Part shown: one piece after another, positions 12,201-21,194 of the stretch | Position numbering within the stretch: the stretch's first letter is position 1 | Layout of the letters: each line of letters opens with the position of its first letter | Assembly: GCF_010015445.1 (NCBI RefSeq) | Contig: NC_053127.1 | Span: 30,442,215 to 30,506,214, forward strand | Length of the DNA stretch: 64,000 nucleotides | Direction: 5' to 3' | Source: Perca fluviatilis | Lineage: Eukaryota > Chordata > Actinopteri > Perciformes > Percidae | Translations under genes and position numbers: made by a program | Notes under the pieces: model-generated | The model's input: the letters and a program-made list of their open reading frames with translations, nothing else | Database searches by the model: none | What the model was told of the DNA's origin: nothing

Positions 12201-14509
12201 CAGGATATGTGTCGGAGGGTCAAACAAGTAAGACTAATAAGTGCATGTACTCAAACACACAAGCTTTAAATGAAAATCTTTGACAATTTAGCGCTATATC
12301 ATGCTACCATGCTTTCCCAAGCCATTATCTAGTTAAATAATACTACATGATACATAAATTCAAACCACCTCTCTCGTCTCTCTCCTCTTTTCACAGGTGT
12401 GGCTCCCAGTGAACACACTGACAGTGGCTTTTGCCAGGCAATTGGCTCCAATGTTTATCAGGTAGGGCTGTGATGTTGTTCAGTGGTACACAACAAGCAT
12501 AACATAAGCAGTAGAAAATGTTCACGGGGGGTGATAAAGAGGCACCCCTCCGATACAGACATTATGTTTAGTGGACACAGCATTGGTGGGGAGGAAACAT
12601 AGAGCAAAGATCTGAGAAGTGTTCTCTTCTGTGCTTGGCTTAGGGACTGTACACACATTATTAGGGAGGAGGAGAGCTCAGAAAGAATTATGTAATTTTT
12701 TTAGGGAGAGCAGAGTAAAGTCTTTTTTATATTTGAACACCACAAACAGGAATCAAATAGTTGCAAATGATTCTGGTTCTAGTGTGCTCAACCATTACCA
12801 TATGCACGAGACAGCAATCCTGCGTCTGTTTCAGGGATTTATTTTTCCCATCACACTACATTTTATCCCTACCAAAAGTCCCTTCCTTCTGCATCATAAC
12901 AAAAGTTAGCCTACAATATAACTACAGTTATGTTTTTTTTTTTTAAAGATTACTTTTTTGGGGGCTTTTCCCTTTATTATACACTCACCTTAAAGATTAT
13001 TAGGAACACCTGTAAGATTTCTTGTTAATGCAATTATCTAATCAACAAATCATTTGGCAGCTGCTTCAATGCATTTATGGGTGTGGTCCAGGTCTAGACT
13101 ATCTCCTGAACTCCAAACTGAATGTCAGAATGGGAAAGAAAGGTGATGTAAGCAACTTTGAGCGTGGCGTGGTTGTTGGTGCCAGACGGGCTGGTCTGAG
13201 TATTTCACAATCTGCTCAGTTACTGGGATTTTCACGCACAACCTATAAGCTTACAGACAGGCAGGCTTGTACAGATAGGGATTCAAGAACAGGTTCAGAT
13301 AAAGATGGCCAGGGACGGACTGACAATGTGTGCGTTCGGGAAATGTCCAGAACGGCCGTCCAACCGACGGCTGTCGGCACAAAAAAGTCTAATAAAGCGA
13401 TACTAACAGCCAACAGCAGGGGCCGCTAATACGATCACTTACTGTATATGCTATGTGTAAAAGAAACTGAGGAGGAAGAGTAGGCCTACTAGTCTGGCTA
13501 TCACGGCTATTGCCAATCCACAGCCTGGTCATGGTCATGATGAGGGACAGTCAGAAAGAGGTACTGGTAAGTGCCAGGAGCAGGGCACATTAAAATAGGC
13601 TGCCTTTATCCCTATCTTAGCGAATTGCATAGTCAGCTATCAACATGGGTGTGCATCATGATTAGGAAAATTATTGTGCCATAGTGCTGTCAAACTTAAC
13701 GTGTTTAATAATTTCTGTTAGGTTAATTTGAAACATTAAACGCGTTAGAAAATAATCTCACTTGGTTGATTTCACTTGGTTGTATATGAGAGGTTGTAGT
13801 GAGCTCAGTTTTGCTGCTAGGATGAAGACTATGGTATTAAATTAAACGGGAAAACATCAGGCATGCATTGGTACCACTCTAAACGTGCTAACAAACAGGG
13901 AAGGGGGCTAAATGATTCACCAAATGTAACCAAAAGTTTAACCAAAAAAATCCTAGCTTGCACTTTCTGTCTGTCTTTCATCAGAGTGCAGATTTTCTTT
14001 GTCTTTCATATTTGTGTTTACTATTGTGGAACTGGCAAAGACCTGGTGGTTGTTTGTGAAAGCTTCACAGCCTTTCTGACATTACCAGCCATGGGAATTT
14101 ATTATCTTTAAATATAAAGATGCTAATCATTTGAAGTGGCATTTATCATGCATGAATAATTCATTGCTTGATCATTCAACTCATTTCAGTAATGAATGAG
14201 CTACCTCATAAACAAATATAGTCTATTTTTCAAATCCACAATTACAGTAATTATGAGATGATTGCCTTTTCAGTGGAGCAATAGTTACACAGTTATATAA
14301 TCTTTGATTAGAAACAGCAAGGCTGGTAAAATATGAGTCTGCACTGTTTTAACAGCAAATCATAGCTAAATTAGACACGCTATTAATGTCAAATGTGATT
14401 TGCTTTTGATTTTTAGGTGCCTGTGTATGGTATCCAGGCAGCGAATTGCAACATTAACACTGTGGACCAATCAGGCTTCAGGAAACACAGACATGTCACC
14501 ATTGTGTAA
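1..14509 (+). CDS. igsf5: IGSF5/JAM4-like Ig-superfamily adhesion protein, spliced gene, 5' end outside window
   Basis: The coding exons seen are 1-304, 8401-8691, 9563-9853, 11729-11848, 11991-12015, 12145-12227, 12397-12461 and 14417-14509. All junctions have GT/AG sites and the phases join without a stop (1-1, 1-1, 1-1, 1-1, 1-2, 2-1, 1-0, stop TAA). The product is a type I membrane protein: Ig domain 1, Ig domain 2 (its exon present twice), one transmembrane helix, a basic stop-transfer stretch, and a cytoplasmic tail ending in TIV, a class I PDZ ligand. Known of the family: IGSF5 (JAM4) is an epithelial junction adhesion molecule that binds the scaffold MAGI-1 through its C-terminus. The neighbour on the same strand is PCP4, as in human. 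The signal peptide exon lies upstream of the window. The name rests on domain plan, tail and synteny. Another two-Ig adhesion protein is possible but less likely. Confidence 0.82.
305..897. other. IGSF5 intron sequence, no gene seen
   Basis: This is the start of a roughly 8.1-kb intron. It is AT-rich with no recognisable exon or element. The short open frames here have no family features. Confidence 0.4.
898..1846. mobile_element. hAT-type non-autonomous DNA transposon (949 bp) with perfect 8-bp target duplication
   Basis: The left terminus is CAGAGGTGTCAA (898-909) and the right terminus is its exact reverse complement (1835-1846). The element is flanked on both sides by the same 8 bases CTTGGGGC (890-897 and 1847-1854). 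An 8-bp duplication and CAG-type termini are the signature of the hAT superfamily. The subterminal regions are rich in AAGTA/TACTT motifs. There is no transposase, so it would need a helper. It lies in the first visible IGSF5 intron. Confidence 0.88.
1181..1376. repeat. 39-bp minisatellite, five units, inside the hAT element
   Basis: Units start at 1181, 1220, 1259, 1298 and 1338. Periods are 39, 39, 39, 40 and about 39 bases, each containing GGCCAGGGATGTAGAAGGG or a close variant. The fourth unit is the most diverged (GGTCGACCCAGGG). Because 39 is a multiple of three, the array reads as a 13-residue repeat in several frames on both strands. Those open frames are an effect of the repeat and are not genes. 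Confidence 0.9.
1847..2592. other. Intron sequence without recognised feature
   Basis: This is AT-rich intronic DNA after the hAT element. No exon with splice sites and no complete element was recognised. Confidence 0.35.
2593..2628. repeat. (CA)n microsatellite, interrupted
   Basis: An alternating CA run of about 36 bases is broken once by CT. Confidence 0.9.
3181..3223. repeat. (AG)n microsatellite
   Basis: About 21 uninterrupted AG units. A C-rich run lies just upstream at 3112-3131. The ERERER open frame across it is a shadow of the repeat. Confidence 0.95.
3500..3610. repeat. Fragment of a dispersed teleost repeat ('GCTGTGGAACCCTATTG' type)
   Basis: The stretch resembles 18237-18310 (AGCGAAGCTGCGTGGACCC followed by CTATTG). 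Both look like pieces of the same dispersed family that carries 'GGGGGCGCTATA' blocks elsewhere in the window. The boundaries are approximate. Confidence 0.4.
3960..4022 (+). repeat. tRNA-like fragment, probably SINE or tRNA pseudogene
   Basis: The sequence contains a GTGAGTGGTTAGTATGC stretch like an A box and GAGTTCAATTC like a B box about 30 bases on. A full cloverleaf is not apparent and no CCA-type end is clear. It is best read as a degraded tRNA-derived sequence. Confidence 0.3.
4486..4760. repeat. Dispersed repeat with 'CTAGGTGGTGCTATAG' block
   Basis: It carries a variant of the GGCGCTATA core seen repeatedly between 5700 and 6480, and the introductory TATTATTATTC tract typical of this repeat type in fish DNA. 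It is therefore probably another fragment of the same family. No coding content. Confidence 0.4.
5320..6580. repeat. Two diverged ~660-bp direct copies of a 'GGGGGCGCTATA' teleost repeat
   Basis: The segment starting near 5330 is echoed from about 5995. Shared landmarks include GATATAGG(C/T)CACGCCC, GGTAGCATCTCCTGATGG or its variant, and the 'CATATCTC(G/T)GCCAAA' block. The core (C/T)TAGG(T/G)GGCGCTATA or a variant occurs near 5708, 5957, 6293 and 6457. Copies are strongly diverged, so this is an old tandem or nested repeat. No protein is encoded. Confidence 0.6.
6620..6650. repeat. (CAT)n microsatellite
   Basis: About ten uninterrupted ATC units just upstream of the nested LINE remnants. 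Confidence 0.95.
6697..6860 (+). mobile_element. CR1/Rex1-like LINE fragment, 5' piece split by an L2 insertion
   Basis: With frame changes, the + strand reads a WINEEVRDLTRGKKTDFQSG-like stretch followed by a KEAYNTA and EEAKQSH block. This resembles the linker between endonuclease and reverse transcriptase in CR1/Rex1-type non-LTR elements. The fragment ends where L2-type sequence begins near 6858. The same host element seems to resume at about 7806 (ERDLN...TKDMWW). It is a pseudogene. Confidence 0.6.
6861..7805 (+). mobile_element. L2-type LINE 3' fragment (reverse transcriptase C-terminal part and 3' tail), broken
   Basis: The reading frame from about 6870 gives CYANDTQIYLS, a variant of the reverse transcriptase YADD box with Asn for the first Asp. 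Then come KTWMQHNFLKLYSDKTEFLL, ARNLGVIFD and SSRLDYCNSLL, all typical of L2 elements. The frame breaks near 7345 and resumes (HLAPSYLTDLLSPY, SLRS, FGDRAFSRAAPRLWN). The end, AAGCGCTATATAAATTCAA and an A/T tail near 7775-7800, is a standard L2-like 3' terminus. The YADD change and frameshifts make it inactive. It appears inserted into another LINE; a short GGAGAGA near each junction may be the target duplication. Confidence 0.82.
7806..8310 (+). mobile_element. CR1/Rex1-like LINE 3' fragment
   Basis: The + frame 7883-8209 encodes AQDRRGLQLVIKTAQNI, then GLCRARRILKDNTHPSNSLF, LLPLGKRYRSICCHTSRLQ and SSFFP before a stop. This is the usual C-terminus of Rex1/CR1-type reverse transcriptases in fish, followed by a short 3' untranslated tail. 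The catalytic part of the transcriptase is absent. It is the downstream piece of the element interrupted by the L2 insertion. Confidence 0.72.
8401..8691 (+). CDS. igsf5: IGSF5 exon: second Ig domain, copy 1
   Basis: An acceptor ends at 8400 (TTTCTCAG) and a donor GTAAGAAG starts at 8692. The exon is 291 bases, phase 1 at both ends, so it can be included, skipped or repeated without a frameshift. It encodes 97 residues with Ig-domain landmarks Cys24 (FRC), Trp37 (INW) and Cys78 (VEC), and sequons at N6, N11, N36, N50 and N61. It reads directly from the first Ig exon (Glu at the junction) and into the transmembrane exon. Confidence 0.88.
8968..9472 (+). mobile_element. CR1/Rex1-like LINE 3' fragment, duplicated copy
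   Basis: This is the duplicated version of the 7806-8310 fragment, with an open frame at 9042-9368. It differs at a few residues (IIGTHLP against IIVTHLP, LLPSGK against LLPLGK). It arose by segmental duplication and not by a new insertion, because the flanks are duplicated too. Confidence 0.72.
9563..9853 (+). CDS. igsf5: IGSF5 exon: second Ig domain, copy 2 (duplicated exon)
   Basis: It has the same length (291 bases), phases (1-1) and splice sites as the copy at 8401. I see three differences in the coding part: His2 to Arg (CAC to CGC) and two silent changes in the Gln18-Gln19 and Ser27 codons. Both cysteines, the core Trp and all sequons are kept. Including both copies gives a three-Ig protein; using one or the other gives the normal two-Ig protein. 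An assembly artefact that joins two haplotypes is also possible. Confidence 0.85.
10046..10420. repeat. Dispersed teleost repeat ('GAGGCTGTACTTAGGCAC' type)
   Basis: It begins with GAGGCTGTACTTAGGCACA, holds GTGCTAATTAGCACTAAAC and a later TCATCCTGAGGAC ... CACCAAATTTCAATG block. From memory these are motifs of repeats common in fish introns. No coding content. Boundaries are approximate. Confidence 0.45.
10495..10880. repeat. Dispersed teleost repeat ('CCAAAGACTGTA...CTGCTGG' type)
   Basis: The segment reads from CCAAAGACTGTAAAAATAATGG through GACATCACCCATTCGTTTG to GTCGCCTCCTGCTGGAAATT and AATGCAGCTTTAAGGCACTT. These landmarks recur widely in fish genomes in my recollection. The element class is not clear. 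No coding content. Confidence 0.45.
10881..11728. other. IGSF5 intron without recognised feature
   Basis: Ordinary AT-rich intron up to the acceptor before the transmembrane exon (TGCAACAG at 11721-11728). No repeat or further exon was recognised. Confidence 0.4.
11729..11848 (+). CDS. igsf5: IGSF5 exon: transmembrane segment and stop-transfer
   Basis: The 120-base exon (phase 1-1) encodes VPKPPDWTV, then about 23 hydrophobic residues (LIAVVVSFGGSALLVLLII and GIIFC), then YKRRKEK on the cytoplasmic side. This is a single-pass type I anchor. The donor is GTAAGG at 11849. Reading from either Ig-domain copy restores Val at the junction. Confidence 0.9.
11991..12015 (+). CDS. igsf5: IGSF5 micro-exon, cytoplasmic tail
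   Basis: A 25-base exon between CCTCTCCAG and GTAAGAAG reads KTNNLDEMR in the frame set by the previous exon. The other two frames hit stops or break the chain. It is short but has clear splice sites. Confidence 0.75.
12145..12227 (+). CDS. igsf5: IGSF5 exon, cytoplasmic tail with tyrosines
   Basis: An 83-base exon between TGTGTTGCAG and GTAAGACT reads TQSQLSVVNAAGKGAYDNTG then YVSEGQT. Two tyrosines (AYDNT and GYVSE) are possible phosphorylation sites. The reading frame joins both neighbours without a stop. Confidence 0.8.
12397..12461 (+). CDS. igsf5: IGSF5 exon, cytoplasmic tail
   Basis: A 65-base exon between CTTTTCACAG and GTAGGGCT reads SVAPSEHTDSGFCQAIGSNV then YQ and ends in phase 0. 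Confidence 0.78.
12982..13243 (+). mobile_element. Tc1-like transposon, 5' fragment with intact left terminus
   Basis: The terminus CACTCACCTTAAAGATTATT is preceded by TA. It is followed by the start of a transposase gene (MGKKGDVSNFERGVVVGARR), then AGLSISQSAQLLGFSR, a Tc1-type helix-turn-helix region. The homology to the copy at 15986-16719 stops near 13243, and the rest of the element is missing. It lies in the last IGSF5 intron. Confidence 0.8.
13244..14416. other. Last IGSF5 intron, mostly unrecognised
   Basis: The region contains a GC-richer stretch at 13310-13440 and a palindrome-like 'AACGTGTTTAATAA ... ATTAAACGCGTTAG' pair near 13698-13745 that may be a repeat remnant. No exon is supported until the acceptor at 14416. 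Confidence 0.3.
14417..14509 (+). CDS. igsf5: IGSF5 terminal coding exon with PDZ-binding C-terminus
   Basis: The acceptor TTTTTAG at 14410-14416 is followed by 30 codons and a TAA stop. The peptide starts VPVYGIQAANCNINTVDQSG and ends RHVTIV. The last residues T-I-V fit the class I PDZ ligand pattern (S/T-x-hydrophobic). This matches the known use of the JAM4 tail to bind the MAGI-1 scaffold. Confidence 0.82.
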   Translation: MPVYGIQAANCNINTVDQSGFRKHRHVTIV

Positions 14510-15095
14510 AGACAGAGGACCAAGAAGTTGAGGAGTTTTTGGAATGAACTTGCACAGCACCTGGAAGCCTTCTAAACGCTGGAGAAAGGTGGGAGGAAGG
14601 ACTGAATCTGCCCAGACCAAAGACTGATGTACTGCAGTAACGTCCAGGGTTTGGCAGAGGAGACATGGTTTTCCTTCACTGCCAGTAAAAAGCTGTATTT
14701 GCAGAACATAAACTTTAGAAATCATAGGAAATATATTAGAAAACCCATTTAGATTGCAAAATCCTCCTCAGTGCCACAGAAAATACTTGCTATATCATCA
14801 AAGTGAGCACAATTAGGATTTAAACATTGTTTAAACATTGAAGCTGTACCAGCACAACCTGTTCTGGTTGTTCTCATATTTGATTAACAGGACAGAGGCT
14901 ATATTTTTGTTCAATGGCTATTGCAGCTTATACTAAGCCATATATATATTTTTTTATTGCCGGTGTTAATTCAAATTAAATATTCAAAAGGGACCATTTT
15001 AAACCTCCTTTGTTCTCCTACATCTGTGAATGTCCTAAAATGTAATCCTCCTTAAAGACACTTTTTTTAGGATGTGATAAAACAATGAATTAACC

Positions 15096-15101
15096 AATAA
15101 A
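15096..15101 (+). promoter_or_regulatory. Candidate IGSF5 polyadenylation signal AATAAA
   Basis: A canonical AATAAA lies about 590 bases after the IGSF5 stop codon. It is the first clean hexamer I noticed there. Its use cannot be confirmed from sequence. Confidence 0.35.
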
Positions 15102-15985
15102 TCCTTTAACATACAGCAATATACTGTACATGCAAGTGTTTCAAAAAGTCACCATGAAGAGCATTTTTTTTATATGTATAAATTGTTAGCCCGTCAGCAA
15201 TGTTTTGTTTGTAATTTATTCTTTCTGCGCGGTATGTCTGCGCACTATGCATAAAATATAGGCCATTAAACTTTTACTTTTACCAACACTTTAGCACATT
15301 TTTGTCACCCATAAACTGCCTGAATGGAAATATAACGTATGGTATTTCCTTGTCATCATCTTGCACTGGACACAGCAGCATTCTCCAAATAGTCTTTGTT
15401 CAAACCTATGACCTTGTCACCTAAGGAGCATGTATTTTCTCTCTCATGGATATAGTTATACAGTCTGGGGAAATGGGAATGAAGGCATGGATGATGCATT
15501 TTACAGGCAGAACAACACAATTTCTGAAGTCAAATTTTTGGGTTTCCATTTTTTTCCAGTTCTCTGTTTCCCTTACATTTCAAGCAGGACCTCTATGACC
15601 CTACTGACAAATAAAGGAAAAAGCCTGAAATTTGTGTTGTCATGGACTCAGACATGAATGACAACACCCACATTACTGTAAGACAATTGCAAAGTCTGCC
15701 TACTATCACCTTAAAGGTGCAGTAAGCACAAAATAGATTGTTGATGTTTGAACCAAAGCAGCGCCACACACTTCCTGTCTCCTAAATGGGTGTGGCCTCG
15801 TTTGAACATGTAGTGTGGATAGATGAAAAGGTATATTTAAGTAATTTGTTTATATGTTCTTTTGCTAACGTTAGATATTTACACAGCTAAAAGACATATT
15901 TAGCATCACGGAGATTAGTTTTGTTAGGGCGATTGCGAATGTTAGCTGACGTTAGCTTCTCTGTGTTGCCAGATTTCGCGAGAGT

Positions 15986-16719
15986 TAAGGTGATCTAAGC
16001 AACTTTGAGTATGGCATGGTTGTTGTTACCAGACGGGCTGGTCTGAGTATTTCACAATCTGCTCAGTTACTGGGTTTTCACACGCAACCATTTCTAGGGT
16101 TTACAAGTATGGTCTGAAAAAGGAAAAACATCCAGTATGCTGCACTCCTGTGGGCGAAAATGCCTTGTTGATGCTAGAGGTCAGAGGAGAATTGACCGAC
16201 TGATTCCAGCTGATAGAAGATCAACTTTGACTCAAATAACATACCTCGTTACAACCGAGGTATGCAGCAAAGCATTCGTGAAGCCACAACCTTGAGGCGG
16301 ATGGGCTACACCAGCAGAAGACCCCACCGGGTACCACTCCTCTTCACTAAAAATAGGAAAATGAGCTTACGATTTGCACGAGCTCACCAAAATTGGACAG
16401 TTGAAGACAAGTAAAAATGTTGCCTGGTCTGATGAGTCTCAATTTCTGTTGAGACATTCAGATGGTAGAGTCCGGATTTGGCGTAAACAGAATGAGAACA
16501 TGGATCTGTCATGCCTTGTTACCACTGTGCAGGCTGGTGGTGGTGGTGGTGGTGGTGTAATGTGTGGGGGATGTTATCCTATCAATATCGGCCAACATTT
16601 CTAGAGAATGCTTCCAGCACCCTGTTGAATCAATGCCACGAAGAATTAAGGCAGTTCTGACAGCGAAAGGGGGTCAAACACGGTATGTATGGTGTTCCTA
16701 ATAATCCTTTAGGTGAGTG
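15986..16719 (+). mobile_element. Tc1-like transposon, 5'-truncated copy with intact right terminus, transposase pseudogene
   Basis: It shares 15986-16090 with the fragment at 12982-13243, then continues through the transposase. The catalytic-region landmark NVAWSDESQFLLRHSDGRVR followed by IWRKQNENMD is readable near 16415-16507. Several stops and frameshifts break the gene, and a (GGT)n run has expanded at 16533-16557. The right end CCTTTAGGTGAGTG is followed by TA and is the reverse complement of the left terminus at 12982 with few changes. Confidence 0.82.
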
Positions 16720-17235
16720 TATACTTTTCTGACTATGGGTGAAAGAATCGTTCATAATCTGTGTTCACGTTCACTTCTCTCGTTGGAATCAACACACTCA
16801 GGACCTGCCGCCTGTCTCCTAAAGAGGCATGGCCGTGGCAAAGCCCACATGACACAGAGACAGGAAACTACTCTGATTCTAAACCGTTTATGTTTGAACT
16901 CAACTGCTGTACAAATACAACCCGCCCCCCCTTCAGAAGCTCCGCCCCCTAGATTCACGGACAGATAACTACCGGCTGGCCAGCACATTCACATACCGCC
17001 TCCCCCCCTACCATCAACGGTGGCAGCCTGTTGCCGATTGGCTGGAATAGTGTTCTGTGGCTTGTGCACTCCTTTCTGTTCTGCATTCACACAGCCAGGG
17101 CTGTGTAGGAACACCGGGGATTTTTCTTTTCAGTGCACACAGAAAATAGAGCTAGGTGATCATGAGGAGATATTCGCTGAATTGGACAAAAAAAGGTGTA
17201 TTGGATTAACATTGCTTACTACTATACCTTCAAGA

Positions 17236-17775
17236 ATATATCAAGGGTTAAAGGACTTATGTCTCAGCAGGATTTGGAAAAACGTGTCCATGCATTTATC
17301 TTTAGCAGTCTTTACAGGTCTCCCTAAAAAATCAATCAGACCACTGCAGCTGATTCAGAGCGCTGCTGCTCGAGTCCTCACTAAGACTAAGAAAGTGGAT
17401 CAGATCAGATCAGACCTCTCTGGGTCAGGTCTGCTTTCTGTCCCCAGAGTCAGAACTAAACATGGAAAAGCAGCGTTCAGTTTCTATGCTCCACATATCT
17501 GGAACAATCTCCCAGAAAACTGCAGGTCAGCTGCAATTATCAGTTCTTTTAAATCAAGGCTGAAGACTTTTCTGTTTGATGCTGCCTTTTTAAAGTAACC
17601 ATTCCTTTCTGATACTGCACTGTAACTTTTATTTGTGTCTTATGCCTGTCTTATTCTATTTGAGCAGTTTTTACATTCTCTTTAATGAACTGTTGTCACT
17701 GCTCTTTAATGTTTTATGTAAAGCACTTTGCCTTGTTGCTGAAATGTGCAATATCAATAAAGTTGCCTTGCCTTA
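17236..17775 (+). mobile_element. L2-like LINE 3' fragment with an internal in-frame deletion
   Basis: The frame up to 17598 reads TGLPKKSIRPLQLIQSAAAR and VLTKTKKVD, then jumps to GSGLLSVPRVRTKHGKAAFS and FYAPHIWNNLPENCRSA, ending in SFKSRLKTFLFDAAFLK. In full-length fish L2 elements the two blocks are separated by roughly 50 residues, which are missing here. The 3' tail (GTAAAGCACTTTGCCTTG ... AATAAAGTTGCCTTGCC) follows. It is a dead copy and the open frame is not a host gene. Confidence 0.78.
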
Positions 17776-18224
17776 GTGAGGTGGACTAGATACTGAATGT
17801 TTCTGTCAGATGGAGTGGGATGAGCTCTTCACACATTGCTTCACACCAGGATTTTTTTTCTTCACAAAGCTACTTTTATTGAATACATATGACCTGCCTC
17901 CACCTTACTTTATTTTAATCCCTGTCATGACTTAAGTTTGTAAAGTGCTTCAGTCACATATATTATTATCTCCTCAAGAAAAAAACACATATATTCAATT
18001 GTTTGATAAGAAGGAGCTAATACAGATGTGAATGTGAATTCGAATGAAATGCGTGTTCGAACCCCGCCTGAGGTAAACCACACAGAAGATACTGTAATCA
18101 ATGAATGAATGAATGTATGTTTGTGTGTGGTTTTATTTGTCTCAAAATTTCAACCATCAACAAAAAATTACATTACTGTTTAAATTCAGTTTATTCATTT
18201 GCAATTACTGTTTACCACAAATTC

Positions 18225-18405
18225 ATGTTACTTCATCAGGGGCTGAGCAGCGAAGCTGCGTGGACCCTATTGCTTTTGCCAGTGTTATTATTCTTCCTAA
18301 GAAATCCATGTTCCCATGCACAAATACTCACCAAACTTTGCACACCAGTCCAGTCCATGCCAAACTTAATCATTGCTGGTGGCGCTACAAAAGCCATCTA
18401 ATATG
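18225..18405. repeat. Fragment of the 'GGTGGCGCTACA' dispersed repeat
   Basis: The segment GCAGCGAAGCTGCGTGGACC to GCTGGTGGCGCTACAAAAG matches the style of the repeats at 3500 and 5320-6580. Inverted GC-rich pieces (CCCCGCCTGAGGTA near 18062 and its near complement near 18634) flank it and may mark the ends of a larger inverted-repeat element. Confidence 0.4.
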
Positions 18406-18820
18406 ACACACAAGTACATTTAAATAGGTTTTAAAAAACTTTTATGCATTTTTAATTAAGGTAACAGTTCTCAAATTGTATCCATTAAAACCAATTTTAA
18501 CTGAAGGCGTGCAGATGATCAGCTCCTCTATCACTTCTAAAGTCAGTTCAACAGCCTACAGGCAACTAAAACACACATCAAAAGATAACATGGTATACAT
18601 ATATATAGATATATATAGATAATGGTATATCTCAGGCGGGGCTTGATCTTACATCTTTATGTCCCCGGACGGTATCTAAAAACACATGTACTTTATAGAA
18701 TACAATCTTTTATTATAAATGAAAGTACCCAACAATATAATGGCCTACAAGTCCAGCTGAAATGTTTAGACCATTAAACACACAGCTGTTCCACCATTTC
18801 TAAAATGGGAGGATTCTTCT

Positions 18821-18990
18821 GCATTGACTACTTTTACTTGTTATACTCTAAGTACATTTTCCTGATGATACTGACGTACTTTTACTTAAGTAACTTTTTA
18901 ATGCAGGACTTTTACTTGTACCAGAGTATTTTTGCAGTGTAGTATTAACACTTTTACTTAAGTACAGGATCTGAATACTTCTTCCACCAC
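18821..18990. mobile_element. hAT-type element fragment ('TACTTTTACTTAAGTA' family), one end only
   Basis: It consists of TACTTTTACTTAAGTAA motifs and ends in CTTCTTCCACCAC, the right terminus of the family complete at 31741-32128. The opposite end is missing. Confidence 0.65.
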
Positions 18991-21190
18991 ATGTGCATTA
19001 ACCAGTTTGTTGTTTTTTACAACCACAATTAAACTCTCAGATCAAGTAGAATATATTTAAACATTTCTTTCTGGACGATTTCACTTCTCATCAGAGGAAG
19101 GAGAGTCAAGTCAGCAGAGTTCCAATGAAGATTTTGACTTGAGTTAAGCTCTGAACTAAAGACAAACAAAAAACACTCATGCAAATTAAGTCAGTAGAAA
19201 GTTCTTATTTGAATTGTGGAGGCATGAGTGCTTACTTTGTTAATTACTTTGGGACATCCTTACTTGAATAAACAAACTAAGTTCTGTACTGAATAATGAT
19301 TTACGTATTAGAGGTAAATCATTACATTTACAGTGGAAGTTCTGTCTTGGAATCTTTGATAAATAAAGACAATATGCACTGTACGGAATAAAGTATTGAT
19401 GAGAGTTAAATCATCAGATTTTATTCTTTATTCGTAGACTTTACAATATTCAAATAACATAAGAAAAACTGGTCAGAACTGGGAGACTTCTGCAGTCAGT
19501 GATGCAGGGTCACATGAAGACAGTGTTTCAATTTAAGGAGTCACAAGCCAAAAAGGTAATCACTGATCTAGATAGAAATAAAACGGATAGAAATGCCATT
19601 GCACAGTTTGCCGTGGTCATTTCATTGGTACACAACAAAACAGCGGATGGTTGTTAGTTGTCATGGTGAGTCAGTGGGGCCATAATCTGGGTCGCAGCTC
19701 GCTGGGAAGAGAGCGGCCGACGCTGCTCGGGAGACATTCTTGGAGCTGCAGGGAGTGAGGAGGAACAGTTAGACCTAGCGGCAACGGGTCAGCAGACCCA
19801 GCCCTGCTCATTCTCTGTAACCAATGCAGCTTGAAAGCACGGCGGAACCAGCAAGCCAGCCAGGGTTGAATTGCTAACTCCGCCGTACCCCCTCGCCGCA
19901 TCATTCACAGAAAAAGAGCCGAACAAAGCTCATGTGGCGATAGCAATGTGCTTTGTGTGGATAAAGCATGAAGTTAATGTGCCTCATTTTGTGGCTCCAA
20001 CTCTGCCTCGTAATGTTACTGCTCCATTGCTCGTATGTCCGTTACTGTTTAACCTCTCCTCCGCGACTTTCCGCAAGTCAGCTTTTACGGAAGTTTATGC
20101 GTTACCATGGCAATGGCACACATAAAAATGGCTGCCTCTCTGACCATTCTGCTATATTGATTTGAATGGAAATTACCTTTCTATTCAGTCTATCTATTCA
20201 ATTTCTATGTGTTGAACACTACAAGCATATCTATCATGGAAATGCATTCTATACTCAACTTTTTAATGCCATCAATAGGTCAGATTCAGTCTGACCAGTC
20301 AGCATGGTTTCTGCGCTGCTAAGCCAGCTGAACACAGATGACTTTTACTTGGTGAGGAAACAAATGAAGCTGGACTTGTTGGCCAATATGCAACAGCAGG
20401 GTGCAAACTCACCCTAGCTGAGCTTTAGGATCAGATACAGGCCAGAAATGGCATTTCTTACTGTGGATCAATTATGTGATAACATGATGTTCCCTGTGTA
20501 ATGGCAGAGTTTCACATTATCAGGCCTAGCTAATTAGGTGTTTAATTTAATTCCTAATTGGATTTAATATGGCCTTTATTTTCAAATAGCCACTGCAAGT
20601 CTGAGTGGAGATTTGAAGGGTCTGCCTCTTGGGTATAAGTTTGTGAATGAATGTTTCAGCCTACATAAGTTGTAGAAACCTTGAGGCTTATGTTTGTCAG
20701 CCAATCAGCAGATTCATGAGTTCCCTTAGTTCCTGAACTAAGAAGTTTCACAAAATGTCCATTTGCCCAAGGCTTACCAAGGGACATGGACAAATCTTTT
20801 CTTGGTGGTCCAAGAGTTCCTTGAATGGATCCTAAAACATTTCCAGTGAAATGAGAATCAGTTTAATTTTAATATTATTTCATTTACAAGTAGTTTTCCA
20901 ATTGTGTAAGGATGACAATAAAGACAACAGAAATTAGTTTACCATTGGTTTAAATTTGATATGGTTCACTTGTTAGCAATGCTTATTTTTAAACAATACA
21001 GAGCAGTATACAGTATATTTGGAGTTGAATTTGCTGGCCACCTTGTGAATGTTAGGCACTCTCTTTTAGCTCCATTCTGGTCTCCACCAATTCCTGAGAA
21101 AATATACCTGGCTTTTCAGCTGCTACATACTCCACTTAAGTCCTCCAACCCATATGACCACATAGGTAATTTGTTTCCTCTAATATGACC
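18991..21190. other. Intergenic DNA, no gene seen
   Basis: The region is AT-rich apart from a GC-richer block at 19670-20120 that includes CGGCCGACGCTGCTCGGGAG and may be a piece of another DNA element. No splice-bounded exon, RNA gene or complete transposon was recognised. Confidence 0.3.
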
Positions 21191-21194
21191 CACA

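Noticed and set aside
17020..17598. 192-codon open frame that looks like a complete small protein
   Set aside because: The second half is the L2-type reverse transcriptase C-terminus with an internal deletion. The first part is unrelated flanking sequence.
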